The notes: generated from the sequence alone by a model not told the origin. A DNA stretch of 6,272 nt from Pseudomonadota bacterium (GCA_015222965.1 JADFWF010000299.1:1-6272); one strand, 5' to 3'. Shown: positions 1 through 5,692, numbered from the stretch's first letter. Made by a program: numbers and translations.

Positions 1-267
1 CAGGCTGGCACAGAAAGCCCATGTTACCCGTCATGCCTCAATGGCTTGGCTAAGGTGATGGCAAGTCAAAAGAAAAAGCAAAAACAAAACATGAGCGTCC
101 GTTCATGGCCGTAAGCAGCCATACAAAACTGAAATTAAAGATAAATATGAAAACTAATTCAAGTTAGGATTAATTGCATATGAGATTGTTAGTATTCATA
201 TCGATTAACTGTATCAGTTGCTTGCTCGATGCGGGTTTTTTTAAATGCTCTAAGAGAATTCATCCCT
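1..267. other. Left-edge region without a secure gene
   Basis: No convincing gene is visible here. Three plus-strand frames are open from the left edge and stop at 51-53, 56-58 and 111-113. Any of them could be the C-terminal tail of a gene starting outside the window, but none gives a recognisable protein end, so no partial gene is called. From about 120 the DNA becomes AT-rich, as expected for a leader or promoter of the DUF302 gene downstream, though no clear -35/-10 pair stands out. A 31-codon ORF (180-275) with an AGGA-like motif about ten bases upstream runs into the start of the DUF302 gene; it is treated as a finding. Confidence 0.5.
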
Positions 268-753
268 ATGGCTAAACTTTTTACTGCTTTTCTTTCATTT
301 GTTGCCGGTGTTGTCGTAGCCGCAGCGATCGCTTTCTATTCCTTACCCGGTTTGATGATCAAAGAAATACCCAGTCCTTATTCCTTTGAAGAAACCATGG
401 AAAAAATTGAAGTCAATGCAAAAGCTGAAGGCTGGAAGGTGCCTAAAAAATGGAAGATAGATTTCCAGAAAAATCTTAAATATGTTACAAAAGTTGATAT
501 TGGTCCAAACAAGCTTTTAAAAATGTGTGAACCTCAGGCCGCTGTAGATATTCTTATTCATGATGAATTAAAACGCCTGTCTGTAATGATGCCCTGTACC
601 ATTGGTGTTTATGAGAAAAGTGATGGAAAGACTTATATCACTATCATGAACATGAAAATTCTTGGTCTCCTGTTTGGTGACGTGGTAGATGAAATTACTG
701 CTGAACTAGCCCCCCAGATGGAAAAGATGGTTACCCTGAAACCTGCCGACTAA
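268..753 (+). CDS. DUF302 domain protein with N-terminal membrane anchor
   Basis: Encodes about 161 residues. Residues 5-24 form a hydrophobic, Ala/Val-rich segment that acts as a membrane anchor or uncleaved signal, so the rest should face the periplasm. The remainder fits the DUF302 family: the 'SPYSFEET' opening after the anchor, a following helix ending in EGW, an 'IDFQKNL' strand, a Cys-Glu-Pro at Cys87, and an 'MPCTIGVYE' strand with Cys110. DUF302 proteins have no established biochemical function; they are small alpha/beta proteins often found in sulfur-oxidising and other chemolithotrophic bacteria. The ATG at 268 is preferred over the in-frame ATG at 229: it has a purine-rich AAGAGA about ten bases upstream and begins directly with the anchor, whereas 229 has no visible ribosome site. 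The gene appears monocistronic, followed by a strong hairpin. Family assignment is by eye from conserved blocks. Confidence 0.85.
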   Translation: MAKLFTAFLSFVAGVVVAAAIAFYSLPGLMIKEIPSPYSFEETMEKIEVNAKAEGWKVPKKWKIDFQKNLKYVTKVDIGPNKLLKMCEPQAAVDILIHDELKRLSVMMPCTIGVYEKSDGKTYITIMNMKILGLLFGDVVDEITAELAPQMEKMVTLKPAD

Positions 754-763
754 TATCTTCGAT

Positions 764-803
764 ACAAACCTCCTGTTCCAGGGGCTCCTGGAAAGAGGTT
801 TGT
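764..803 (+). terminator. Strong hairpin after the DUF302 gene
   Basis: A 9-base arm ACAAACCTC (764-772) pairs perfectly with GAGGTTTGT (795-803). Inside it, TTCCAGG (776-782) pairs with CCTGGAA (787-793) around a GGCT loop, leaving only a small asymmetric internal bulge. It starts 11 bases after the DUF302 stop codon, where a terminator is expected. Only a short TTAT follows instead of a T-run, so it may terminate weakly, work in both directions, or mainly protect the 3' end of the mRNA. Confidence 0.6.
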
Positions 804-846
804 TATATGCGATTCCTTTGTAGTACCATTGGAAGCGCAGTGATGT

Positions 847-887
847 AAATGTCTCTTTAAAAAGACGTTTCAATAGACGATTCTATT
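847..887. promoter_or_regulatory. Two adjacent palindromes upstream of the Crp/Fnr gene
   Basis: AATAGA (872-877) and TCTATT (882-887) form a perfect inverted repeat around CGAT. The 4-base spacer is the same as in Crp/Fnr-family operators, whose half-sites are typically five bases with four between. Just to its left, GTCTCTTT (851-858) and AAAAAGAC (859-866) form a near-perfect palindrome with one mismatch, extendable outward to 847-870 with a wobble. Both lie about 90-130 bases before the regulator start. Inference: operators, perhaps for autoregulation by the downstream Crp/Fnr protein. They could also be incidental in AT-rich DNA. Confidence 0.35.
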
Positions 888-917
888 AAATCCTGCTTTA
901 TTACATTTATCTTGAAC

Positions 918-940
918 AGCCTGATAATAAAGGCTTTTTT
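918..940 (+). terminator. Weak terminator-like hairpin with T-run
   Basis: AGCCT (918-922) pairs with AGGCT (931-935) across an 8-base loop, and the run TTTTTT (935-940) follows directly. The five-pair stem is short, so the call is weak. Its position about 35 bases before the Crp/Fnr start codon would suit either a back-up terminator for transcription from the left or a leader attenuator, but chance is quite possible. Confidence 0.25.
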
Positions 941-974
941 GGATAAACTTTGTCCGTATTGAGTAAAGTCAGAG

Positions 975-1724
975 ATGAAAGTAAATACTACAAATTTACC
1001 TGGTTGCAAAGAGTGCGCTATTCGAGCGACAGCACTGTTTGGTGAATTAGAAATAAAACATCTAGATAAAGCTCGCGCTCTACGCTCTTCACAGGTGATC
1101 TACGAAGCAGGTGAGCACCTGTATCACGAGGGTGATATTCCAGAAAAAGCCTATACCATATACAAAGGCTGGGTCATCCTGTTCAAAGATATGCAAGATG
1201 GTCACCGGCAGATATTAAGGTTTGCCTTACCCGGTGATTTCCTTTGTTATAAAGTCGGTAACAATAAAGTGATTGATCACTCTGCAATAGCTGTTTCAGA
1301 AGCTACTTTATGCGCATTTCCGATTGACCGCTTTCGTGAAACCATATCTCAATTACCAGATCTGGCTTTTGCTATCAGCTCGATAACTGAAAGGACAACC
1401 CAGCGTTGTCATACTGTGTTGACGACTATTGCCAGCCATCCTGCTGAAACTAAAATAGCATTTCTGTTATTAAGTCTGTTTATTCGTGAAGTCGCTCTAA
1501 ATCCTGCTAACGCTGAATGTGTGCCATTCCCGATTACTCAGGAAGATATAGCCGATGCGTTGGGACTAACTTCTATACATGTTAACCGCGTATTGCAGAC
1601 ATTGAGAAAAGACGGACTGATCGAATGTAAAAACCGCTGCCTGCGTGTGCATGACATAATTGCTCTGGCAGACAGGGCAAAAATCAGCCTTCCTGAAATT
1701 GAGCATCTGATGTTAGGCATTTGA
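975..1724 (+). CDS. Crp/Fnr family transcriptional regulator with partial FNR cysteine set
   Basis: A 249-residue protein with the Crp/Fnr layout: N-terminal cysteine segment (10-22), cyclic-nucleotide-binding-like beta-roll (about 38-120, with 'EGDIPEKAYTIYKGWV' and 'LRFALPGDFL'), dimerisation helix (about 122-155) and a C-terminal winged helix-turn-helix ('ITQEDIADALGLTSIHVNRVL', about 187-207). Against E. coli FNR, Cys11, Cys14 and Cys113 line up with cluster ligands Cys20, Cys23 and Cys122, with a constant offset of nine, but the Cys29 position is Ala20. A classic [4Fe-4S] oxygen sensor is therefore doubtful; a different fourth ligand, another cofactor or thiol chemistry is possible. The recognition helix reads SIHVNR rather than FNR's VETISR: the Arg is kept while the Glu and Ser base contacts are replaced, so its operator probably differs from TTGAT-N4-ATCAA. 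The start has only a poor ribosome site. It likely forms an operon with the rhodanese 16 bases downstream. The family is secure; the signal sensed is unknown. Confidence 0.93.
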   Translation: MKVNTTNLPGCKECAIRATALFGELEIKHLDKARALRSSQVIYEAGEHLYHEGDIPEKAYTIYKGWVILFKDMQDGHRQILRFALPGDFLCYKVGNNKVIDHSAIAVSEATLCAFPIDRFRETISQLPDLAFAISSITERTTQRCHTVLTTIASHPAETKIAFLLLSLFIREVALNPANAECVPFPITQEDIADALGLTSIHVNRVLQTLRKDGLIECKNRCLRVHDIIALADRAKISLPEIEHLMLGI

Positions 1725-1740
1725 TAGTATAATAATTTAT

Positions 1741-2358
1741 ATGAATAAATCTTTCGTTTACCTGTTACTGCTGTTTATCACCAGCCCTGTTCTGGCAGTT
1801 GATAAATCAGTATTAACAAAAGACTGGCAGCATACTTCCCTGGGTCTCTATCTGACAGCGCAGGAAGCTTATGATATGAAAACGGCTGACCCTGAAAAAG
1901 TACTGTTTCTTGATGTGCGAAACCAGCCTGAAATACATTACACGGGCATGGCTGATACCGTCGATGCCAATATACCTTACCGTTTTGATTCGACGGACTG
2001 GAAGATGAAAAAGAAAGGTATTTACGGTACCTTCAAAAAACCGAAAAATCCTGACTTTGCTGTTGCAGTTGAAACGCTGTTACAAAGCAGAAACCTCAGC
2101 AAAGACAGCCCGGTTATTATCATGTGCACATCGGGTAGCCGCGCTCCCTTTGCCGCGAAAATATTAATCAAGCAAGGTTTCACTAAAGTCTATACACAGG
2201 TTGAAGGTTTCGAAGGCAAACGTGCAAAAACAGGCCCCAGGAAAGGCGAGCGTATCGTCGGCGGCTGGAAGAATGTCGGTCTGCCATGGAGTTACAACCT
2301 GTTGCCAGAAAAGATGTATTTTAATTTTGATCCTCAGCACGTAAAAGAAAGTAGATAA
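1741..2358 (+). CDS. Exported rhodanese-like sulfurtransferase
   Basis: A 205-residue protein with a Sec signal peptide (hydrophobic 5-17, likely cut after 'VLA', residue 19), placing it in the periplasm. It has a single rhodanese domain: 'LFLDVR' (55-60) is the CH2A-type strand and motif, and the catalytic loop C129-T-S-G-S-R134 carries the persulfide-forming cysteine, followed by the helix 'APFAAKIL'. The loop has the length usual for sulfurtransferases, not the longer loop of Cdc25 phosphatases. An inserted Lys-rich stretch (about 88-103) lies between them, and the C-terminus ends in a 'GERIVGGWKNVGLPWSY' region. Rhodaneses move sulfane sulfur between donors such as thiosulfate or persulfides and acceptors such as cyanide or thiols; the physiological partner here cannot be read. 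It lies 16 bases behind the Crp/Fnr gene with no clear ribosome site of its own, so co-transcription is likely. It is followed by a long inverted repeat that may end the transcript. Confidence 0.9.
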   Translation: MNKSFVYLLLLFITSPVLAVDKSVLTKDWQHTSLGLYLTAQEAYDMKTADPEKVLFLDVRNQPEIHYTGMADTVDANIPYRFDSTDWKMKKKGIYGTFKKPKNPDFAVAVETLLQSRNLSKDSPVIIMCTSGSRAPFAAKILIKQGFTKVYTQVEGFEGKRAKTGPRKGERIVGGWKNVGLPWSYNLLPEKMYFNFDPQHVKESR

Positions 2359-2363
2359 TTATC

Positions 2364-2447
2364 TGTCATCCTGAGCGAAGCCGAAGGATCTTTAATGCTT
2401 AAGTAGTATACTGACAGCAAGATCCTTCGGCTTCGCTCAGGATGACA
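2364..2447. repeat. Long inverted repeat with perfect 29-base arms (REP-like / terminator)
   Basis: The left arm (2364-2392, beginning TGTCATCCTGAGCGAAGCCG) and the right arm (2419-2447, ending CGGCTTCGCTCAGGATGACA) are exact reverse complements over 29 bases, separated by a 26-base AT-rich loop. It begins five bases after the rhodanese stop codon, and a T-rich stretch (GTTTTTTG, 2454-2461) follows shortly afterwards. From memory, 'GTCATCCTGAGCGAAGCCGAAGGATC' type palindromes recur between genes in many environmental bacteria, so this is probably a dispersed repeat and not a unique operator. In transcripts it would fold into a very stable hairpin that could stop transcription or block exonucleases. 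Confidence 0.85.
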
Positions 2448-2706
2448 TTAAAGTGTTTTTTGTTTCACTTTGCGCTCTTTGCGTCTTCGCGAGAGATGTT
2501 TCTTGCCAGTCTGCTCATGGCCGGTAGTAGTCATTTTAACAAGGGCAAAGTTTTATCAAATCTGACATCGTTTGTTATATCAGATGTAGCCTTATACAAA
2601 TTAAGCTCGGAAAACTAATATATATTAAAGACAGCAAAACGATATTTAATTAAGTTCCTGTTTGTTTCAATAAATAAATGTTTCTCACTGAATCTCTATT
2701 CATAAA
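2448..2706. other. Remainder of the 348-base gap: second repeat-like segment, presumed promoter
   Basis: No coding sequence is seen. Bases 2475-2495 (CTCTTTGCG, TCTT, CGCGAGAG) can fold as a short wobble-containing hairpin and resemble a motif recalled from dispersed intergenic repeats, so this may be part of a composite repeat with the preceding element. Further right, ATCTGA (2560-2565) and TCAGAT (2580-2585) form an inverted repeat with a 14-base spacer. A TATATT at 2619-2624 could be a -10 box for the cytochrome gene at 2707 but lacks a good -35 partner. No strong ribosome site precedes 2707. Confidence 0.4.
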
Positions 2707-3465
2707 ATGAACAAAAATATCTCTCTTCCGGTAACCCTGCTCGGTGTTTTGCTGTTTGCCTTTTCTGCAGCGCATGCAAAAGACAATATTAAAACAGAAG
2801 AAGATCTGAGTGAGTATAATGCCGCGCTCAAACTGGCTCCGGATCTTGATAATGGTCGGGAATTGTACAAGATGTGTGTGGCCTGTCATGGACCGGAGGG
2901 TTGGGGAAGCCGCAACGGCTCTTACCCCCAGATTGCCGGTCAGCTGCCGGGCGTCTCTATCAAGCAACTGGCCGATATACGTGCCGGTAACAGAGATAAC
3001 CCTATCATGCGTGCATTCACCACGGTCAAGGTGCTGAACGGTGCGCAGGATATTGCGGATGTTGCCGGCTATGTTGCTGCACTTCCGATGAGCGCGAATA
3101 ATGGACAGGGAAATAAACGTTATCTGGAACAGGGAAAAGAAATTTTTCTGCGTGACTGTGCAGACTGCCATGGAAATAAGGGTGAGGGGAACAGTAAAAA
3201 ACACGTCCCCATGATCCAGGGACAGCATTACCAGTATCTGCTCAGGCAGTACCGATGGATACGCGATGGTCGCCGCCGTAATGCAGATAAAAATATGGTG
3301 GAGCAGATTCAGGGTTACTCTCTGAGAGATGAGAAAGCGGTGTTAGCTTACACTGCCAGTTTGAAACCGCCTGAAGAAAAACGTGCAAAGCCCGGCTGGC
3401 AAAACCCGGATTTTCCCCGCTATCATCGTGGCTGGCAGCCAGAGCCGGCCCCTGAACGACGCTAG
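2707..3465 (+). CDS. Di-heme cytochrome c, c4-like, exported
   Basis: A 252-residue protein with a signal peptide (hydrophobic 7-20, likely cut after 'AHA', residue 24), hence periplasmic. It has two cytochrome c domains in tandem, each with one covalent heme site: CVACH (57-61) and CADCH (151-155). Likely distal methionines are Met101 ('NPIMRAF') and Met197 ('NADKNMVEQI'), in the usual c4 positions; 'YPQIAGQ' and 'VPMIQGQ' after each heme site are the c4-type repeat signature. Cytochromes c4 shuttle electrons in the periplasm, typically to terminal oxidases or other reductases. The protein is longer than a typical c4 because of a C-terminal tail (about 221-252) rich in Pro, Arg and Trp. It stands alone on + and converges on the small cytochrome gene. 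The family is firm; the partner enzyme is unknown. Confidence 0.9.
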   Translation: MNKNISLPVTLLGVLLFAFSAAHAKDNIKTEEDLSEYNAALKLAPDLDNGRELYKMCVACHGPEGWGSRNGSYPQIAGQLPGVSIKQLADIRAGNRDNPIMRAFTTVKVLNGAQDIADVAGYVAALPMSANNGQGNKRYLEQGKEIFLRDCADCHGNKGEGNSKKHVPMIQGQHYQYLLRQYRWIRDGRRRNADKNMVEQIQGYSLRDEKAVLAYTASLKPPEEKRAKPGWQNPDFPRYHRGWQPEPAPERR

Positions 3466-3510
3466 TATTCAATGACCGGTTTGACCGCCGCCAATGACAG
3501 ACGTTCAGGT

Positions 3511-3533
3511 AAAAAAGCCCGTATGTAGCGGGC
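3511..3533 (-). terminator. Intrinsic terminator of the mono-heme cytochrome gene
   Basis: Read on the minus strand, GCCCG (3533-3529) and CGGGC (3521-3517) form a GC-only five-pair stem around a 7-base loop, followed directly by TTTTTT (3516-3511). It lies about 30 bases past the stop codon of the minus-strand cytochrome c gene and has the classical rho-independent layout. No equally good terminator is seen for the converging plus-strand cytochrome. Confidence 0.8.
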
Positions 3534-3561
3534 GGAATTAATTGGTTTGAAGCTGACAGGA

Positions 3562-3867
3562 TTACCTGGTCTGAGAAACCATGTAATTAACGGCAGCCTT
3601 AATCTTGTCATCAGACAAGTCTTTACGAAGATCTTTAAGCAAGTCACATTTTTTGTTCAATATAGAGGCATGCAGTGCATCTGTGCCCTTGGTAATACGA
3701 TGCTTCCATTCAACTTTGTTTTCAAGTTGAGGTGCGCCACCAGCACCAGTTTCGTGGCAAGAAGAGCAAATTTGTTTATAAGTAGTCGCACCATCAGCAG
3801 CCATGGCGGTACCAAAAGCAGTTGTTACCAGACAGGTGCATATTACAATTGCAGTCTGTTTTATCAT
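3562..3867 (-). CDS. Small mono-heme cytochrome c, c5-like, without the usual Met ligand
   Basis: A 101-residue precursor with a signal peptide (hydrophobic 5-18, likely cut after 'AMA', residue 23), giving a periplasmic protein of about 78 residues. The heme site is CSSCH (34-38). The following 'GAGGAPQLENKVEWKHR..KG' and the last helix 'DDKIKAAVNYM' match cytochrome c5-type proteins. The region that in c5 proteins carries the distal methionine (a Gly-rich 'MPPKGG'-like loop) is replaced by 'NKKCDLLKDLRKD'. The only methionines in the mature protein sit in the last helix (Met96), so normal His/Met ligation looks lost; Cys74 and His66 are possible alternatives. The start is supported by GAGGA (3880-3876) eight bases upstream. 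Downstream is an intrinsic terminator; upstream, 194 bases away, is the ankyrin gene on the same strand. Role inferred: an electron carrier or a heme sensor or binding protein. Confidence 0.88.
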   Translation of the reverse strand: MIKQTAIVICTCLVTTAFGTAMAADGATTYKQICSSCHETGAGGAPQLENKVEWKHRITKGTDALHASILNKKCDLLKDLRKDLSDDKIKAAVNYMVSQTR

Positions 3868-3875
3868 TTAGTCAT

Positions 3876-3912
3876 TCCTCAGCCATAATACGCATGATTG
3901 TCAGGCTTTCAA
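3876..3912 (-). promoter_or_regulatory. Candidate sigma70-type promoter and ribosome site of the mono-heme cytochrome gene
   Basis: On the minus strand TTGAAA (3912-3907) and TATTAT (3890-3885) are separated by 16 bases, a good -35/-10 pair. The ribosome site GAGGA (3880-3876) follows immediately, so a start at the usual distance from the -10 would give an extremely short leader and might clip the ribosome site. The promoter is therefore only a candidate, while the ribosome site itself is convincing. Confidence 0.35.
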
Positions 3913-4061
3913 TTTGTGGCGTTAAATCTGTTAAAGACCACTGAGCATATAAACAATTGTACAGATTTGTGAATGTCAGTAAAGGGTGGCGGACACTTAA
4001 AATCCAACGCTGGCTGTTAGATGAAGCGCTAATTTATACAAATTAGTTGTACTGGAAAATA

Positions 4062-5051
4062 CTATTTTTTCAGTAGTGCCTGAATCTTCATCTTCCGGTT
4101 GCCGGCTTTGATGGCGATGTCCATCGCAGTCTTGCCGTCCTCGTTTTTGATATCGCTATCAGCACCATTTGCCAGCAAAAGTTTTACCGTTGCTTCTGAG
4201 TTAGCCGTTACCGCTTCCATCAATGCGCTTAGTCCGCTTTTATCTTGTGCATTGACGTTTGCGCCTTCTGTGATCAGGGTCTTGGCCATTTTTGTGTGGC
4301 CGCCACCGGCTGCCCATATTAGAGGTGTTGCGCCGTCACTCGATGGTGCATTAATTTTTGCACCGTGTTTGATCAGCAGTTTTACCATGTCTGTATTTTC
4401 ACCAAAATCTGCAGCGTGGATCAGCGCCGACTTGCCATGCTTGTCTGTGAGGTTAATGCTGGCACCATTCTCCAGTAGTAGTTTGGCAGGCGCTGTATAT
4501 CCGCGGCTGGCAGCTATCATCAATGGTGACTGGCCGTTTTTTTCGACAGCATCTGGATCGGCACCTTTGAACAGTAACTGGTCGACCATTTCGGGCAAGT
4601 CGTATTGAGAAGCGAGCATCAGGGCGTTGAGACCGGAGCGGGTATGCGCCTCCAGTTTGGCGCCCCTTTCCAGCAGCAGAGCGGTTATCTGTACTTCGCC
4701 GTTTTCAGCGGCAAATGTCAGGGCGGTGCAGCCTACGACGGTTTCGATGTTGACATCGGCACCTCTGGAAAGCAGTGTTGATGTCGCCAGGATGCTGCCG
4801 CTTTCGACAGCGTTCATCAGTGCTGTTTTGCCAAATTTATTAGCAGCATTGACGCTAGCGCCAGTGTCCAGCAGCTGTGTTATGGTCTCTGCATCGTCGA
4901 TGCTGGCCGCCCAGCGTAGTTCCTGGTTTATCTCGGCCGGGCTCATATCTGCGTGGCTGTCGGCCATCACTGCAGATGGTGCTACCATGCATGAAATGGT
5001 AAGAGCAGCGATTAGCTGTGCCAGTCTCGATAACATATGGCTAGATAACAT
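4062..5051 (-). CDS. Exported ankyrin-repeat protein
   Basis: About 329 residues from the ATG at 5051. The N-terminus has a signal peptide ('LAQLIAALTISCMVAP', likely cut after 'AVMA' about residue 30), so the protein is predicted to be periplasmic. The mature part is almost entirely ankyrin repeats: the G-x-T/S-x-L helix-start motif recurs at about residues 73, 106, 139, 172, 205, 239, 272 and 305, i.e. every 33 residues apart from one extra residue near 'ENTD', and an N-terminal half-repeat precedes them. Ankyrin stacks bind other proteins and have no catalytic site, so a scaffold or partner-binding role for periplasmic redox proteins is inferred. Start choice: GAGAA lies five bases before the ATG at 5051; a GTG at 5063 and an ATG at 5036 are in-frame alternatives. 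It lies 53 bases behind napC on the same strand, suggesting co-transcription. Confidence 0.92.
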   Translation of the reverse strand: MLSSHMLSRLAQLIAALTISCMVAPSAVMADSHADMSPAEINQELRWAASIDDAETITQLLDTGASVNAANKFGKTALMNAVESGSILATSTLLSRGADVNIETVVGCTALTFAAENGEVQITALLLERGAKLEAHTRSGLNALMLASQYDLPEMVDQLLFKGADPDAVEKNGQSPLMIAASRGYTAPAKLLLENGASINLTDKHGKSALIHAADFGENTDMVKLLIKHGAKINAPSSDGATPLIWAAGGGHTKMAKTLITEGANVNAQDKSGLSALMEAVTANSEATVKLLLANGADSDIKNEDGKTAMDIAIKAGNRKMKIQALLKK

Positions 5052-5055
5052 ATGG
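5029..5055. repeat. Tandem 12-base repeat at the ankyrin gene start
   Basis: GATAACATATGG occurs at 5029-5040 and again at 5044-5055, a period of 15 bases. In the coding direction it repeats the start codon region, so the protein begins MLSSHMLSRL and has two in-frame ATGs 15 bases apart. This looks like a small in-frame duplication of the gene start. Confidence 0.8.
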
Positions 5056-5104
5056 ATTCTCACAATCGTGGCAAGTTGGTGAATAAATTTTATCTGTAGC
5101 CGTT

Positions 5105-5692
5105 TTATTCACTGTCTTCTTCATCTTCTGGTTCATCTGGTAACTCATGCGCTATGCCGGTATGACAGTCGATGCAGGTCTTGCCTTCATCTATCGCTCT
5201 GCTGTGTTTCTTGCGTGCTGTGCGGTCTTGCTCACTAAGGTCCATGCTGCCAAATTTGTGGCAGTTACGGCATTCGCGGGAATCTGTTTCCTTCATTGCC
5301 TTCCACACGCGGTTGGCCATTGTCCATCGATGATCATTGAACTTCTCAGGCGTATCGATGGTTCCCAGCATCTTGTGATAAAGCTCGCTGCTTGCCTGTA
5401 TCTTGCGGATTACTTTGTAGATCCAGGGCTTTGGTACATGACAGTCTGAGCAGGATGCTTCTACACCTGAAGTGTTTTTGAAATGAACGGTCTCTTTATA
5501 TTCCTGATAGACATTGTCTTCCATCTCGTGGCAGGAGATACAGAACTCCGTAGTGTTGGTGAGTTCCATCGCCGTGTTAAATCCACCCCAAAAGATAATA
5601 CCGCCAACACCACCGATTACCAGTAGTGTGAGCGCTGGAAGAGAACTGATTCTCCCCCACGTGCGTTTTAGCCATCCATTATTGTCAGTCAT
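5105..5692 (-). CDS. napC: NapC/NirT family tetraheme c-type cytochrome, quinol dehydrogenase
   Basis: A 195-residue protein, the usual length for NapC. It has one N-terminal membrane helix (about 19-39) and a periplasmic domain with four heme sites: CISCH (51-55), CSDCH (81-85), CRNCH (141-145) and CIDCH (173-177). Met57 right after the first site ('CHEM') and Lys88 after the second ('CHVPK') match residues that in the relative NrfH act near heme 1 and in quinol binding. NapC oxidises membrane quinol and passes electrons to the periplasmic nitrate reductase NapAB. NirT, CymA and TorC are relatives, but the nearby napD supports napC. The C-terminus ends in an acidic tail (186-195, mostly Asp/Glu). 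An AAGG ribosome site (5705-5702) lies nine bases upstream of the ATG. It is divergent from napD, not at the end of the same operon, and is followed by the ankyrin gene. Confidence 0.93.
   Translation of the reverse strand: MTDNNGWLKRTWGRISSLPALTLLVIGGVGGIIFWGGFNTAMELTNTTEFCISCHEMEDNVYQEYKETVHFKNTSGVEASCSDCHVPKPWIYKVIRKIQASSELYHKMLGTIDTPEKFNDHRWTMANRVWKAMKETDSRECRNCHKFGSMDLSEQDRTARKKHSRAIDEGKTCIDCHTGIAHELPDEPEDEEDSE

Noticed and set aside
1263..1280. TGATTGATCAC palindrome resembling a regulator site
   Set aside because: It lies inside the Crp/Fnr coding sequence, has the wrong spacing for an FNR box and is easily explained by codons.
1538..1720. Minus-strand ORF inside the Crp/Fnr gene
   Set aside because: Antisense to the helix-turn-helix coding part; no independent support.
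2555..2559. ATCAA as a possible FNR half-site before the c4-like cytochrome
   Set aside because: The required TTGAT nine bases upstream is absent (CAAAG is there).
2650..3228. Long minus-strand ORF opposite the c4-like cytochrome
   Set aside because: It is antisense to a gene with two CXXCH sites and a signal peptide, and its translation has no recognisable domain.
3547..3888. Plus-strand ORF covering the mono-heme cytochrome
   Set aside because: Antisense to a gene with ribosome site, signal peptide, heme motif and terminator; no domain of its own.
4050..4075. Hairpin at the 3' end of the ankyrin gene (TACTG/CAGTA)
   Set aside because: The stem is AT-rich with a wobble and lies partly inside the coding end; there is no T-run on the minus strand after it.
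4099..5082. Two plus-strand ORFs (4099-4608, 4627-5082) opposite the ankyrin gene
   Set aside because: They are Ala/Ser/Pro-rich shadow frames of regular ankyrin repeats; the minus-strand frame explains the region fully.
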